Of a DNA stretch of 64,000 bases, positions 56,093 through 64,000 are shown one piece after another. Each line of letters starts with the position of its first letter. Within the stretch, counting starts at the first letter, position 1. A program made the translations under genes and the position numbers. The stretch is from Oceaniglobus indicus (GTDB lineage Bacteria > Pseudomonadota > Alphaproteobacteria > Rhodobacterales > Rhodobacteraceae), in NCBI RefSeq assembly GCF_002751875.1, contig NZ_NMZM01000005.1:124001-188000 (forward strand). The letters are read 5' to 3'. The notes beneath the pieces are model-generated. The model saw only the letters and a program-made list of their open reading frames with translations, was not told the DNA's origin and searched no databases.

Positions 56093-57079
56093 ATGGCCGA
56101 CGGAACGATCGACATTCACGCGAAACCCACCGAAGACATCGACCTGCGCGAGGTTTTCGGGCTGGACAGCGACATGCACGTCCGGGGATTTGCCGAACGG
56201 ACCGACCGCGTGCCGGAGTTCGATCCGACCTACAAGTTCGATCCCGATACCACGCTGGCGATCCTTGCAGGCTTTGCCCACAACCGTCGCGTCATGATCC
56301 AGGGCTATCACGGCACGGGCAAATCGACGCATATCGAACAGGTTGCCGCGCGCCTGAACTGGCCCTGCGTGCGGGTGAACCTGGATTCGCACATCAGCCG
56401 GATCGACCTGATCGGCAAGGATGCGATCAAGCTGCGCGACGGCAAGCAGGTGACCGAATTCCAGGAAGGCATCCTGCCCTGGGCCCTGCGCAACCCGACC
56501 GCCATCGTATTCGACGAATACGACGCCGGTCGCGCAGATGTGATGTTCGTCATTCAGCGCGTGCTGGAAGTCGACGGCAAGCTGACCCTGCTGGACCAGA
56601 ACAAGGTGATCACGCCGCACCCCTATTTCCGCCTGTTTGCCACCGCCAACACCGTGGGCCTGGGCGACACGACCGGCCTGTATCACGGCACCCAGCAGAT
56701 CAACCAGGGCCAGATGGACCGCTGGTCGCTGGTGGCGACGCTGAACTATCTGTCGCACGACGCCGAAGCCGCCATCGTGATCAGCAAGGTGCCATCGTTC
56801 AACACCGCCGCCGGGCGCAAGACGGTCAGCCAGATGGTGACGGTTGCCGACCTGACCCGCACCGCCTTCATGAACGGTGACCTGTCGACCGTCATGTCGC
56901 CGCGCACCGTGATCGCATGGGCGCAGAACACCAACATCTTCCGCGACGTCGGCTATGCCTTCCGCCTGACCTTCCTGAACAAGTGCGACGAGCTTGAGCG
57001 CGAGACGGTCGCAGAGTTCTATCAGCGGTGTTTCGACGAAGAACTGCCCGAAAGCGCGGTCAGCCTCAGCCTGGGTTGA
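56093..57079 (+). CDS. cobS: Cobaltochelatase subunit CobS
   Basis: AAA+ ATPase of the aerobic cobaltochelatase (CobNST) that inserts cobalt into hydrogenobyrinate a,c-diamide. 328 residues. [20 protein letters not shown] opens the protein; Walker [11 protein letters not shown] (71-80), Walker [10 protein letters not shown] near 140, and sensor TANTVG near 185 follow. The ATG at 56093 is chosen; ATG at 56084 in the same frame is possible. CobT follows after a PRC-barrel gene; CobN is not in the window. The same ATPase type also resembles BchI of magnesium chelatase, but CobS is the better match. Confidence 0.95.
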   Translation: MADGTIDIHAKPTEDIDLREVFGLDSDMHVRGFAERTDRVPEFDPTYKFDPDTTLAILAGFAHNRRVMIQGYHGTGKSTHIEQVAARLNWPCVRVNLDSHISRIDLIGKDAIKLRDGKQVTEFQEGILPWALRNPTAIVFDEYDAGRADVMFVIQRVLEVDGKLTLLDQNKVITPHPYFRLFATANTVGLGDTTGLYHGTQQINQGQMDRWSLVATLNYLSHDAEAAIVISKVPSFNTAAGRKTVSQMVTVADLTRTAFMNGDLSTVMSPRTVIAWAQNTNIFRDVGYAFRLTFLNKCDELERETVAEFYQRCFDEELPESAVSLSLG

Positions 57080-57256
57080 GGCGCCGCGCCCCGGCGCGCC
57101 CCCCGCCGGCGGCATCGGCCCGATGCCGTTGGCGCGTTTCCGCCGATTTCCGCCGTGGCGTGCAACCAAAATGCCAGATGCCCGGTTACTCCTCCAACCG
57201 CGAACAGATGGATTGTCGAGAACATCCGTCGATCGCTCTGTATGAGGAGTAACATT

Positions 57257-57943
57257 ATGTCTTCGTTCATGAAATCCGCCAGCAGCCTTACCTTGGCCGC
57301 AGCCCTTGCGGCGACGCCGATGGCCGCTTTTGCACAGACCGCCAGCGATGCACCCGCGGCCACCGTCGAAGAGACGGACAGCGCGCCGGCCGTCACCCCC
57401 GACGCGGACACCAACGCGCCGATGGACCCGGCCGACGGCAAGACCGTCGTGGACGGCACCGCGGCGGCAAACGATCCGGCAATGACCGCCACCACCGAGC
57501 CGGCGGCCAAGCCCGTGGAAGGCCAGATCGTGATGCAGGATGAAAACACCATTCTGGCCAGCGACCTGATCGGCAGCCGGGTCTATTCGACCGCCGACGA
57601 CGATATCGGCGAGATCAACGACCTGATCGTGATGCTCGACGGAACCGTCGAAGGTGCGGTGATCGGTGTCGGCGGCTTCCTCGGCATCGGTGAAAAGGAT
57701 GTCGCGGTCGAGATGGCGACGCTTTCGGTCACTACCGACGATGACGGCGATGTGCGCCTGATCACCTCGGCCACGCGCGAGGATCTGGAAGCAGCCGAGA
57801 GCTTCGTCTCGAAGGCCGAACAGGATGCCGCGCGCGACGTGATGCAGACACCGGCCGATCCCACCGCACCCGGCGCCGTCGCGCCCGCGAACGGCACGGT
57901 CGCACCGGCGGCCGATCCCGCGGCACCGGCCACGGCGAACTGA
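57257..57943 (+). CDS. Secreted PRC-barrel domain protein
   Basis: 228 residues: signal peptide ([20 protein letters not shown] to FAQ), an Ala/Asp/Thr/Pro-rich segment of about 80 residues, then a PRC-barrel domain ([39 protein letters not shown]) and an Ala/Pro tail. GAGGAG lies 7 bases before the chosen ATG; ATG at 57242 is less likely. It lies between cobS and cobT on the same strand, with about 180 and 120 bases on either side, so it is probably a separate unit. PRC-barrel proteins of this kind are often stress- or envelope-related. Confidence 0.85.
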   Translation: MSSFMKSASSLTLAAALAATPMAAFAQTASDAPAATVEETDSAPAVTPDADTNAPMDPADGKTVVDGTAAANDPAMTATTEPAAKPVEGQIVMQDENTILASDLIGSRVYSTADDDIGEINDLIVMLDGTVEGAVIGVGGFLGIGEKDVAVEMATLSVTTDDDGDVRLITSATREDLEAAESFVSKAEQDAARDVMQTPADPTAPGAVAPANGTVAPAADPAAPATAN

Positions 57944-57981
57944 CGACAGCCGGGCGCGACACGCCCGATCTGACGGTACGG

Positions 57982-58010
57982 GGGGCGCGGTCCGATGGGC
58001 CGCGCCCCTT
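57982..58010 (+). terminator. GC-rich hairpin after the PRC-barrel gene
   Basis: Nine-base stem GGGGCGCGG/CCGCGCCCC with a 9-base loop and only a short TT after it. It lies about 40 bases past the PRC-barrel stop and 55 before cobT. Could terminate the secreted-protein transcript; the T tract is weak. Confidence 0.42.
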
Positions 58011-58064
58011 GTCGCATATTGCGGCCCCCTTGCCCCCGCGACCGTGCGGTGCTTTATCTCGGGC

Positions 58065-59936
58065 ATGAGCAAGCCCACTGAAAATCCCGCCGATCCTTTC
58101 AAGAAAGCCCTCGCCGAGGCGACCAAGGTGCTGGCTGACGATCCGGACATGATGATCACCTATTCCGTCGATCCGCCCGGGATGACCAACGATTCGGTGC
58201 GCCTGCCGCAGGTGTCACGCCGCCTGACCCGCGACGAGGTGATGCTGGCGCGCGGCACCGCCGACGCCTATGCCCTGCGCCGCCGTCATCACGATGCCGG
58301 CACGTTCAACAAGTACGCCCCCCAGGGGCAGATGGCCCGCGATCTGTATGAGGCGATGGAGGAAGCGCGCTGCGAAGCCGTCGGCGCGCGCGCCATGCCC
58401 GGCACTGCGGGCAACATCGACGCCAAGATCGCGCACGAGGCGATGCGCAAGGGATATGCCCAGATCACCAAGCCGTCCGAGGTGCCGTTGTCCGTCGCCG
58501 CCGGCTACATGATCCGCCACCTGGCCACCGGGCGCGCCCTGCCCGAAGGCGCCGCGAACGTGATGGACCTGTGGCGCGGGTATTTCGAGGACAAGGCCGG
58601 CACCACCCTGGAAGACCTGTCCGACAAGCTGGGCGATCAGGCGGATTTCGCCCGTTTCGCGCGCAAGGTGATCGAAGACCTGGGATATGGCGATCAACTG
58701 GGCGACGATCCCGATATGGAAGACCCCGACGACGATCAGGGGGCCGAAGAGGAATCGGACGATACCGACAGCGCCGACAGCGACGGCGATGACGAAGACA
58801 GCGACGACAGCGAAGCCGCGCCCGACAGCTCGCAGGAACAGACGCAGGATCCGTCGCAGGCCAGCGTCACCATGGACGACATGGCCGACGCCGAGATGGG
58901 CGACGAAGCCGAGATGCCCGAGGGCGACGCGCCGATGGAGCCGCCACCGCCGCCCGCCTCGGCGGCCGATCCGAATTACCAGGTGTATGACAACACCCAT
59001 GACGAGGAGATCCGCGCCGAGGATCTGGCCGAACCGGTCGAACTGGAACGCCTGCGCGCCTATCTCGACCAACAACTGGAACCGCTGAAAGGCGCGGTGT
59101 CGCGGCTGGCCAACAAGCTTCAGCGCCGGCTTCAGGCCCAGCAGTCGCGCAGCTGGGAGTTCGACCTTGAGGAAGGCACGCTGGACGCCGGCCGGCTGGC
59201 GCGCGTCGTCGCCAACCCCACGACACCGCTGTCGTTCAAGATGGAGCGCGACACCGAATTCCGCGATACCGTGGTGACGCTGCTGCTGGACAACTCGGGG
59301 TCGATGCGCGGGCGTCCCATTTCCATCGCCGCGATCTGCGCCGACGTCCTGGCCCGCACGCTGGAGCGGTGCCACGTCAAGGTCGAGATCCTGGGCTTTA
59401 CCACCCGCGCCTGGAAAGGCGGCCAGGCGCGCGAAGCCTGGCTGAACGCCGGACGGCCGCAATCGCCGGGCCGGCTGAACGATCTGCGCCATATCATCTA
59501 CAAATCCGCCGACGCCCCCTGGCGCCGCGCGCGGCCCAACCTGGGGCTGATGATGAAAGAGGGCCTGTTGAAGGAGAACATCGACGGCGAGGCCCTGGAA
59601 TGGGCCCATCGCCGGCTGTCGAACCGGGTGGAATCGCGCCGCATCCTGATGGTGATTTCCGACGGCGCGCCGGTGGACGATTCCACCCTGTCGGTGAACC
59701 CCGCCAACTATCTGGAAAAGCACCTGCGCGACGTCATCGCCATGGTGGAACGCAAGAAGCAGGTGGAACTGTTGGCCATCGGCATCGGTCACGACGTCAC
59801 CCGCTATTACGACCGTGCGGTCACGATTACCGATGTCGAACAACTGGCCGGTGCCATGACCGAACAACTTGCGTCGCTATTCGACACGGATCCGCGCAAG
59901 CGGGCACGGGTCATCGGCATGAAACGCGCAAGCTGA
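58065..59936 (+). CDS. cobT: Cobaltochelatase subunit CobT
   Basis: 623-residue partner of CobS and CobN. N-terminal CobT domain (about 1-210), a strongly acidic Asp/Glu/Ser linker (about 215-285), then a von Willebrand factor A domain with a MIDAS motif DNSGSMRG starting at Asp409. [15 protein letters not shown] near 535 is also typical. ATG at 58065 is chosen by family N-terminus; a GTG seven codons earlier is in frame. It lies downstream of cobS with the PRC-barrel gene between them. Confidence 0.95.
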   Translation: MSKPTENPADPFKKALAEATKVLADDPDMMITYSVDPPGMTNDSVRLPQVSRRLTRDEVMLARGTADAYALRRRHHDAGTFNKYAPQGQMARDLYEAMEEARCEAVGARAMPGTAGNIDAKIAHEAMRKGYAQITKPSEVPLSVAAGYMIRHLATGRALPEGAANVMDLWRGYFEDKAGTTLEDLSDKLGDQADFARFARKVIEDLGYGDQLGDDPDMEDPDDDQGAEEESDDTDSADSDGDDEDSDDSEAAPDSSQEQTQDPSQASVTMDDMADAEMGDEAEMPEGDAPMEPPPPPASAADPNYQVYDNTHDEEIRAEDLAEPVELERLRAYLDQQLEPLKGAVSRLANKLQRRLQAQQSRSWEFDLEEGTLDAGRLARVVANPTTPLSFKMERDTEFRDTVVTLLLDNSGSMRGRPISIAAICADVLARTLERCHVKVEILGFTTRAWKGGQAREAWLNAGRPQSPGRLNDLRHIIYKSADAPWRRARPNLGLMMKEGLLKENIDGEALEWAHRRLSNRVESRRILMVISDGAPVDDSTLSVNPANYLEKHLRDVIAMVERKKQVELLAIGIGHDVTRYYDRAVTITDVEQLAGAMTEQLASLFDTDPRKRARVIGMKRAS

Positions 59937-59993
59937 GCGGTCTTGGCCGGCGTTGCCTGAGTATTTGGATCGGTAAGAAGTCAGGGGAGCGGC

Positions 59994-61805
59994 ATGTTCC
60001 AGAGTTTCGACACCCCCAGCCGTCCCGAGCAGGGTCCGCCGCGTCTGGCCGATCTGCGTCACGCCATCGCCGACGCGGGGCTCGAGGGATTCTTGGTGCC
60101 GCGCGCCGACGCCCATCAGGGAGAATACGTCGCGCCCTGTGACGATCGACTGGCCTGGCTAACCGGATTCACCGGCTCGGCGGGGTTTTGCATCGTTCTG
60201 CCCGCCGTGGCCGGGGTATTCGTCGATGGCCGCTATCGCGTGCAGGTGCGCAACCAGGTGGCCGACGCGTTCAGCGTGGTGCATTGGCCCGAGACCAAGC
60301 CGGCGCCGTGGTTGGTGCAGAACCTTCCGATGGGCGGGCGGGTCGGTTTTGATCCGTGGTTGCACACCGCAGACGAGATCGACACCCTGCGCCGCGACCT
60401 GGAGCAGAGCGGCATCGAGATGGTCGCCACTCGCAACCTGGTCGATCGCATCTGGGCAGACCGCCCTGCCCCGCCGCAGGGTGTTGCAGAGGTCTATCCC
60501 GAACGGTTGGCCGGGCGATCCCACCACGACAAGCGTTCCGCCATCGCGGCAACCTTGCGCGAGGCGGGCCAGGCCGCCGCGATCCTGACGCTGCCCGATT
60601 CGATCTGTTGGTTGCTGAACATCCGCGGCACCGATCTGCCGCGGGTGCCGATCATGCAGGCGTTTGCAATCCTGCACGACGACGCCACGGTGTCGCTGTT
60701 CGCCGACGCCGCCAAATGCGCCGGGCTCGCCGAGCATCTGGACGGATCCGTGCGCTGTTTTCCGCCGGCCTCGTTCGAGGCGGCGCTGGCGGCCCTTGGC
60801 GGGCCGGTCCGGGTGGATCGCGCGACGGCACCGCGCGCCGTCTCGCGGATCCTCGAGGACGCGGGCGTCGACATCGCATGGGGTAACGACCCCTGCATTC
60901 TGCCCAAGGCGCGCAAGACCGACGCCGAAATCACGGCCAGTCGCGCCGCGCACGTGCGCGATGCCATCGCCATGTGCGGCTTCCTGCATTGGCTGGACGT
61001 CGAGGCCGAGGCCGTCACCCGGGGCAAGCGGGTGACCGAGATCGACGTGGTGCGCGCCCTGGAAGGGTTTCGTCGCGCCACCGGCGCTTTGCGCGACATC
61101 AGCTTTGACACCATCGCGGGGTCCGGGCCGAACGGCGCCATCGTGCATTACCGGGTCACCGAGGACAGCGACCGCGCGCTGGCACCGGGCGAATTGATGC
61201 TGGTCGATTCGGGCGGCCAGTATCTGGACGGCACGACCGACATCACCCGCACCATTGCCATCGGCACCCCCGACGACGAACAGCGCGCCTGTTTCACCCG
61301 TGTGCTTCAGGGCATGATCGCGATCAGCCGCGCGCGCTGGCCCCGCGGATTGGCGGGGCGGGATCTGGATGCGCTGGCGCGGTTTCCGCTGTGGACCGCA
61401 GGGCTGGATTACGATCACGGCACGGGCCATGGCGTCGGTGTCTTCCTGTCGGTGCACGAGGGGCCACAGCGGATCAGCCGGGCCTCGGACACCGCCCTGG
61501 CACCCGGCATGATCCTGTCGAACGAACCGGGATACTACCGCGAAGGCGCCTTTGGCATCCGGATCGAGAACCTGATCGTCGTTCAGCAGGCGCCGCCCCT
61601 GCCCGGCGCCGACGCGCGCGACATGCTGTCGTTCGAGACGCTGACATGGGTGCCCATCGACCGGCGGCTGGTCGACACCGCCATGCTTTCGCGGGATGAG
61701 CGCGCGTGGCTCAACGCCTATCACGCCGAGGTGGCAGCAAAGCTGACCCCGCATCTGGACGGTGCCGTCCGCGATTGGGTCTTGCATGCGACCGCTGCGA
61801 TCTAA
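59994..61805 (+). CDS. Xaa-Pro aminopeptidase (M24B family)
   Basis: 603 residues. Two N-terminal creatinase-like domains (about 1-310) precede the M24 pita-bread domain. Metal ligands are visible as LVDSGGQYLDGTTDITRT (two Asp), HGTGHGVGVFLSVHEGP (His), LSNEPGYYREG (Glu) and IRIENL (Glu). Cleaves N-terminal residues linked to proline. The ATG at 59994 has GGGGAG 5 bases upstream. It lies 57 bases after cobT, same strand, and ahead of a DUF427 gene. Confidence 0.93.
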   Translation: MFQSFDTPSRPEQGPPRLADLRHAIADAGLEGFLVPRADAHQGEYVAPCDDRLAWLTGFTGSAGFCIVLPAVAGVFVDGRYRVQVRNQVADAFSVVHWPETKPAPWLVQNLPMGGRVGFDPWLHTADEIDTLRRDLEQSGIEMVATRNLVDRIWADRPAPPQGVAEVYPERLAGRSHHDKRSAIAATLREAGQAAAILTLPDSICWLLNIRGTDLPRVPIMQAFAILHDDATVSLFADAAKCAGLAEHLDGSVRCFPPASFEAALAALGGPVRVDRATAPRAVSRILEDAGVDIAWGNDPCILPKARKTDAEITASRAAHVRDAIAMCGFLHWLDVEAEAVTRGKRVTEIDVVRALEGFRRATGALRDISFDTIAGSGPNGAIVHYRVTEDSDRALAPGELMLVDSGGQYLDGTTDITRTIAIGTPDDEQRACFTRVLQGMIAISRARWPRGLAGRDLDALARFPLWTAGLDYDHGTGHGVGVFLSVHEGPQRISRASDTALAPGMILSNEPGYYREGAFGIRIENLIVVQQAPPLPGADARDMLSFETLTWVPIDRRLVDTAMLSRDERAWLNAYHAEVAAKLTPHLDGAVRDWVLHATAAI

Positions 61806-61867
61806 GATGGTTCTGGCGCGCCCGGGCTGTTAGTGTCGGGGATCAACCAACATGACGGGAGAAGCGG

Positions 61868-62209
61868 ATGGCGACGATCACGATACGTGCAATGAACGGA
61901 ACATGGGTCGTGCGGGCCGGTGGCGCGGTCATCGGCGAAAGCAAGCGCGCTTTGGAACTGACCGAGGGGGACCGCGCGCCCGTCGTCTATTTTCCGCGTG
62001 CCGATATCGCCATGGCGTTCCTGGAACCGTCATCGTCGTCCACCCATTGTCCGCTGAAGGGCGATGCCACCTATTATTCGGTTCAGACCAAGTCCGAACT
62101 GATCCGCGACGCCGCCTGGAGCTATGAGACGCCGAAACCCGAAGCGGAGGCGATTGCCGGTCACCTGGCATTCCACGCCGCGGGCAAGGTGACCATCGAA
62201 GAGGTCTGA
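61868..62209 (+). CDS. DUF427 domain-containing protein
   Basis: 113 residues, small soluble protein. ITIRAMNGTWVVRAGGAVIG at the start and STHCPLKGDATYYSVQ near residue 62 are typical of DUF427. It has no membrane segment. Position: about 60 bases after the aminopeptidase gene and about 55 before cobM. No function has been established for the family as far as I know; presence in a cob neighbourhood may be chance. Confidence 0.9.
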   Translation: MATITIRAMNGTWVVRAGGAVIGESKRALELTEGDRAPVVYFPRADIAMAFLEPSSSSTHCPLKGDATYYSVQTKSELIRDAAWSYETPKPEAEAIAGHLAFHAAGKVTIEEV

Positions 62210-62263
62210 GGCGCCCGCCCGGCCCGCGCGCCGCATTACCAGATTACAGGGATTTACAGTTCC

Positions 62264-63052
62264 ATGACCGTCTTTTTCATCGGCGCCGGACCCGGCGATC
62301 CGGAACTGCTGACCCTGAAGGCCCAGCGCGTGATCGCCGCATGTCCCGTGTGCCTTTATGCCGGATCGCTTGTCCCGCCCGAGGTGGTGGCGGGCGCGCC
62401 CGTGGGTGCCATCGTGCGCGACACCGCGTCCATGACACTGGACGACACCCACGCCGCCATTTTCGAAGCCCATGCCGCGGGGCATGACGTGGCCCGTGTC
62501 CATTCCGGCGATCCGTCGCTTTATGGTGCGATCGCCGAACAGATCCGCCGACTGCGCGCCGATGATATCCCCTATGAGATCATCCCGGGCGTGCCGGCCT
62601 ATGCCGCTGCGGCCGCCGCGTTGGGGCAGGAGCTGACCGTGCCGGAAATCGCACAGTCCATCGTGCTGACGCGGGTGTCGATGAAATCCACGTCGATGCC
62701 CCCGAACGAAACGCTTGAGAATTTCGCCCGCACGGGGGCGACGCTGGCGATCCACCTGGGGATTCGTGCGCTGCGCGAGATCGAACGGGTGCTGACCCCG
62801 CATTACGGGGCCGATTGCCCGGTGATCGTGGCCTATCGTGTCGGCTGGCCCGACCAGATGTTCCTGCGCGCCACGTTGGCCGACGTCCATGCGAAGGTGC
62901 GGGCCGAAAAGATCACCCGCACCGCGTTGATCCTGGTCGGACCGGTCCTGGGCGAGGTGCAGGATTTCCGCGAATCGGCGCTCTATGATCCGGCGATACC
63001 CCATGTCCTGCGTCCGAAGGCGCGGCGCGCGGCCAGCGCCCCTTCACAATAG
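62264..63052 (+). CDS. cobM: Precorrin-4 C(11)-methyltransferase CobM
   Basis: SAM-dependent corrin-ring methyltransferase of aerobic vitamin B12 synthesis. 262 residues. FFIGAGPGDPELLTLKAQRV opens the tetrapyrrole methylase fold; VHSGDPSLYGAIAEQ near 84, IPGVPAYAAAAAALGQEL near 108 and ETLENFARTGATLAIHLG near 150 agree with CobM. It extends the cob group that begins with cobS and cobT 6 kb upstream. ATG at 62264, with TTACAG upstream and no strong Shine-Dalgarno sequence. Confidence 0.94.
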   Translation: MTVFFIGAGPGDPELLTLKAQRVIAACPVCLYAGSLVPPEVVAGAPVGAIVRDTASMTLDDTHAAIFEAHAAGHDVARVHSGDPSLYGAIAEQIRRLRADDIPYEIIPGVPAYAAAAAALGQELTVPEIAQSIVLTRVSMKSTSMPPNETLENFARTGATLAIHLGIRALREIERVLTPHYGADCPVIVAYRVGWPDQMFLRATLADVHAKVRAEKITRTALILVGPVLGEVQDFRESALYDPAIPHVLRPKARRAASAPSQ

Positions 63053-63144
63053 TTTCATGTTTCCATGGTCTGTCAGGATATGCGGCCATTCATCGCTTGA
63101 CCGGTGCCGCCGCCATCGCGTGTGATGATCCCGGGGGGATGACG

Positions 63145-63459
63145 ATGTTGGAAGAACTGTCGGACGAGATTCACCAGGCACTGTCAAAAGCGCGCCATGG
63201 CCAGTGGCGGGTGCAGATGGGCAAGGCCAGCTTCCCGATCCTGCGCCTGACCGGGCGCGGCTTTGTGCTGGCGGCCGAAGACGCCCCCGGCCTGCGCGGT
63301 TTCGTCGATCTCTATGACGGGCAGCGCCATATGTTCAACTGCCTCGTGGTGGCCTGCGGCATCCAGCATGGTGAGGCCGTGTTCGAATACAAGCGCAAGT
63401 CACCCTTGATGACGGCACCGCCGGCCGACTTTGAACAGGACGCGCCGACGGCGCCCTGA
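63145..63459 (+). CDS. Unrecognised small soluble protein
   Basis: 104 residues: MLEELSDEIHQALSKARHGQ, then FPILRLTGRGFVLAAEDAPG, LRGFVDLYDGQRHMFNCLVV and an acidic tail. No membrane segment. A GGGGGG run lies 6 bases before the ATG at 63145; the ATG two codons earlier sits too close to it. Base composition and codon use match the neighbourhood. It lies about 90 bases after cobM, same strand. I do not recognise a family. Confidence 0.7.
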   Translation: MLEELSDEIHQALSKARHGQWRVQMGKASFPILRLTGRGFVLAAEDAPGLRGFVDLYDGQRHMFNCLVVACGIQHGEAVFEYKRKSPLMTAPPADFEQDAPTAP

Positions 63460-63648
63460 CGACAGGGGCCAGGCACAGCCGTGCGTTTCACAAGTGGGCC
63501 GGGCGGAAGGGCGGCGCGCTGGAGGCAGGAAAGGCACCGCGGCGTCTCGGTCTGCGGGGGCCGTGCGAGCCGTCTTTCATCGGCGCGAACCAGAACCGAC
63601 AGGTCGAGCTGGCGACGCGAACCGGGCGCGATCGAGCGCGCCGTCACG

Positions 63649-63679
63649 AAAACGGGCGCCCCATTGCGGGGCGCCCGTT
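63649..63679 (-). terminator. Terminator of the DEAD-box helicase gene
   Basis: Perfect 12-base stem (63651-63662 with 63668-63679) and a 5-base loop; on the minus strand it is followed by TTCG, so the U tract is short. It lies 24 bases beyond the helicase stop. The gap between it and the 63145 gene (63460-63648) shows nothing else. Confidence 0.6.
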
Positions 63680-63702
63680 GAATTGTTCACATGGCGGCCA
63701 GA

Positions 63703-64000
63703 TCAGGCCACGCGGCGACGGCGGCGCTTGGGTGCCGCGCTGGCCGGCTTGCCCTGGGCGGGTTTTCCGCCGCCGAAGTTCTGACGCGGACCACCGCCGC
63801 CGCCGCCACGCCGCCGGCTGCCTGCGGGTTTGGTGGCACCTGTCACTTCCCACGGACGTCCCGAGGCGACCGTGATCGACTGCTTCGCAACCTTCTCGAT
63901 ATCCTTGAGATATGGCATCTCGTCCGGTGCGCAAAAGGCGATCGCAGCGCCCGAGGCACCGGCACGGGCGGTGCGTCCGATCCGGTGAATATAGTTTTCG
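63703..64000 (-). CDS. DEAD-box RNA helicase, C-terminal part (5' partial)
   Basis: The frame enters from the window edge and ends at 63703, about 98 residues in view. The first residues hold helicase motif [14 protein letters not shown], then [15 protein letters not shown], the usual end of the second RecA-like domain in RhlE/DeaD proteins. The tail is basic and low in complexity ([21 protein letters not shown]), as in RhlE-type RNA helicases that use such tails for RNA contacts. The N-terminal domain is outside the window. Confidence 0.9.
   Translation of the reverse strand, partial: ENYIHRIGRTARAGASGAAIAFCAPDEMPYLKDIEKVAKQSITVASGRPWEVTGATKPAGSRRRGGGGGGPRQNFGGGKPAQGKPASAAPKRRRRRVA

Noticed and set aside
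55913-58159. In-frame extension of the sigma factor to over 900 codons
   Set aside because: It runs antisense through cobS and the PRC-barrel gene; the ECF domain and GGAGG site fix the start at 55912.
58215-59867. 550-codon open frame antisense to cobT
   Set aside because: Mirror of cobT codons; no domain or start signal.

Overview
The window is a GC-rich (roughly two-thirds G+C by eye), tightly packed bacterial chromosome segment. Gene content and order point to an alphaproteobacterium of the Rhodobacterales (Roseobacter/Paracoccaceae) type. The main grounds are a tad pilus operon, tol-pal followed by tilS and ftsH, formate-THF ligase next to folD, CobS/CobT cobaltochelatase genes, a ligase-associated helicase with PdeM, and an RskA-type anti-sigma factor gene. 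I call about 64 protein genes, one tRNA gene and several hairpin terminators. No CRISPR array, insertion sequence, rRNA or phage is visible.

Layout. 1-5104 (+): the distal part of a tad operon (tadA/cpaF cut by the window edge, tadB, tadC, two TPR lipoproteins, prepilin peptidase). 5074-8189: a convergent GT-C-like membrane protein and an AAA ATPase. 8261-11429 (+): DNA-repair helicase and PdeM nuclease. 11439-14079 (-): folD and fhs. 14302-14376 (+): a 24-codon membrane-peptide gene with its own Shine-Dalgarno sequence and terminator. 14438-24590 (-): MOSC protein, then ybgC-tolQ-tolR-tolA-tolB-pal-cpoB-tilS-ftsH ending at a strong terminator. 24697-26886 (-): yebC, a DUF998 protein, an unknown protein and a probable gene remnant. 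27125-32575: lytic transglycosylase (+), then guanine deaminase, LysE exporter, SLC13 permease and a lipoprotein (-). 32681-35678 (+): mgtE, 5-formyl-THF cyclo-ligase and a YmdB-type phosphodiesterase. 35624-41382 (-): a HAD-prenyltransferase fusion with a membrane partner, a MATE exporter and a NicO/DUF1007 metal-export pair. 41765-43723 (+): parE. 43724-44697: a low-GC island carrying a HEPN-like gene that lacks a usable start for its full domain. 44698-46478: secreted protein, cytochrome c and a putative metalloprotease lipoprotein. 46514-51524 (-): a livFGMH/livK-type ABC importer interrupted by an antisense acetyltransferase. 51679-51752 (-): tRNA-Gly(UCC). 51975-55912: class III aminotransferase, small membrane protein, fasciclin protein, RskA-type anti-sigma factor and ECF sigma factor. 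56093-63459 (+): cobS, a PRC-barrel protein, cobT, aminopeptidase P, DUF427, cobM and an unknown gene. 63703-64000 (-): the end of a DEAD-box RNA helicase.

How the genes work together. Many neighbours overlap by 4 bases (ATGA or GTGA), which suggests translational coupling: pdb pairs include cpoB/tilS, yebC/DUF998, mgtE/cyclo-ligase, the HAD-UbiA fusion and its membrane partner, sigma/anti-sigma, and the liv genes. One-carbon folate enzymes (fhs, folD, cyclo-ligase) are spread over two sites. Envelope functions dominate: Tad pili, Tol-Pal, murein hydrolase, FtsH and a possible lipid-linked sugar pathway.

The parts most worth attention are the HEPN fragment after parE, the HAD/DPPR-synthase-like fusion with its membrane partner, the sigma/anti-sigma/fasciclin trio that resembles mycobacterial SigK-RskA-MPT70, and the 24-codon peptide gene. 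I did not find a clear-cut new defence or mobile system.
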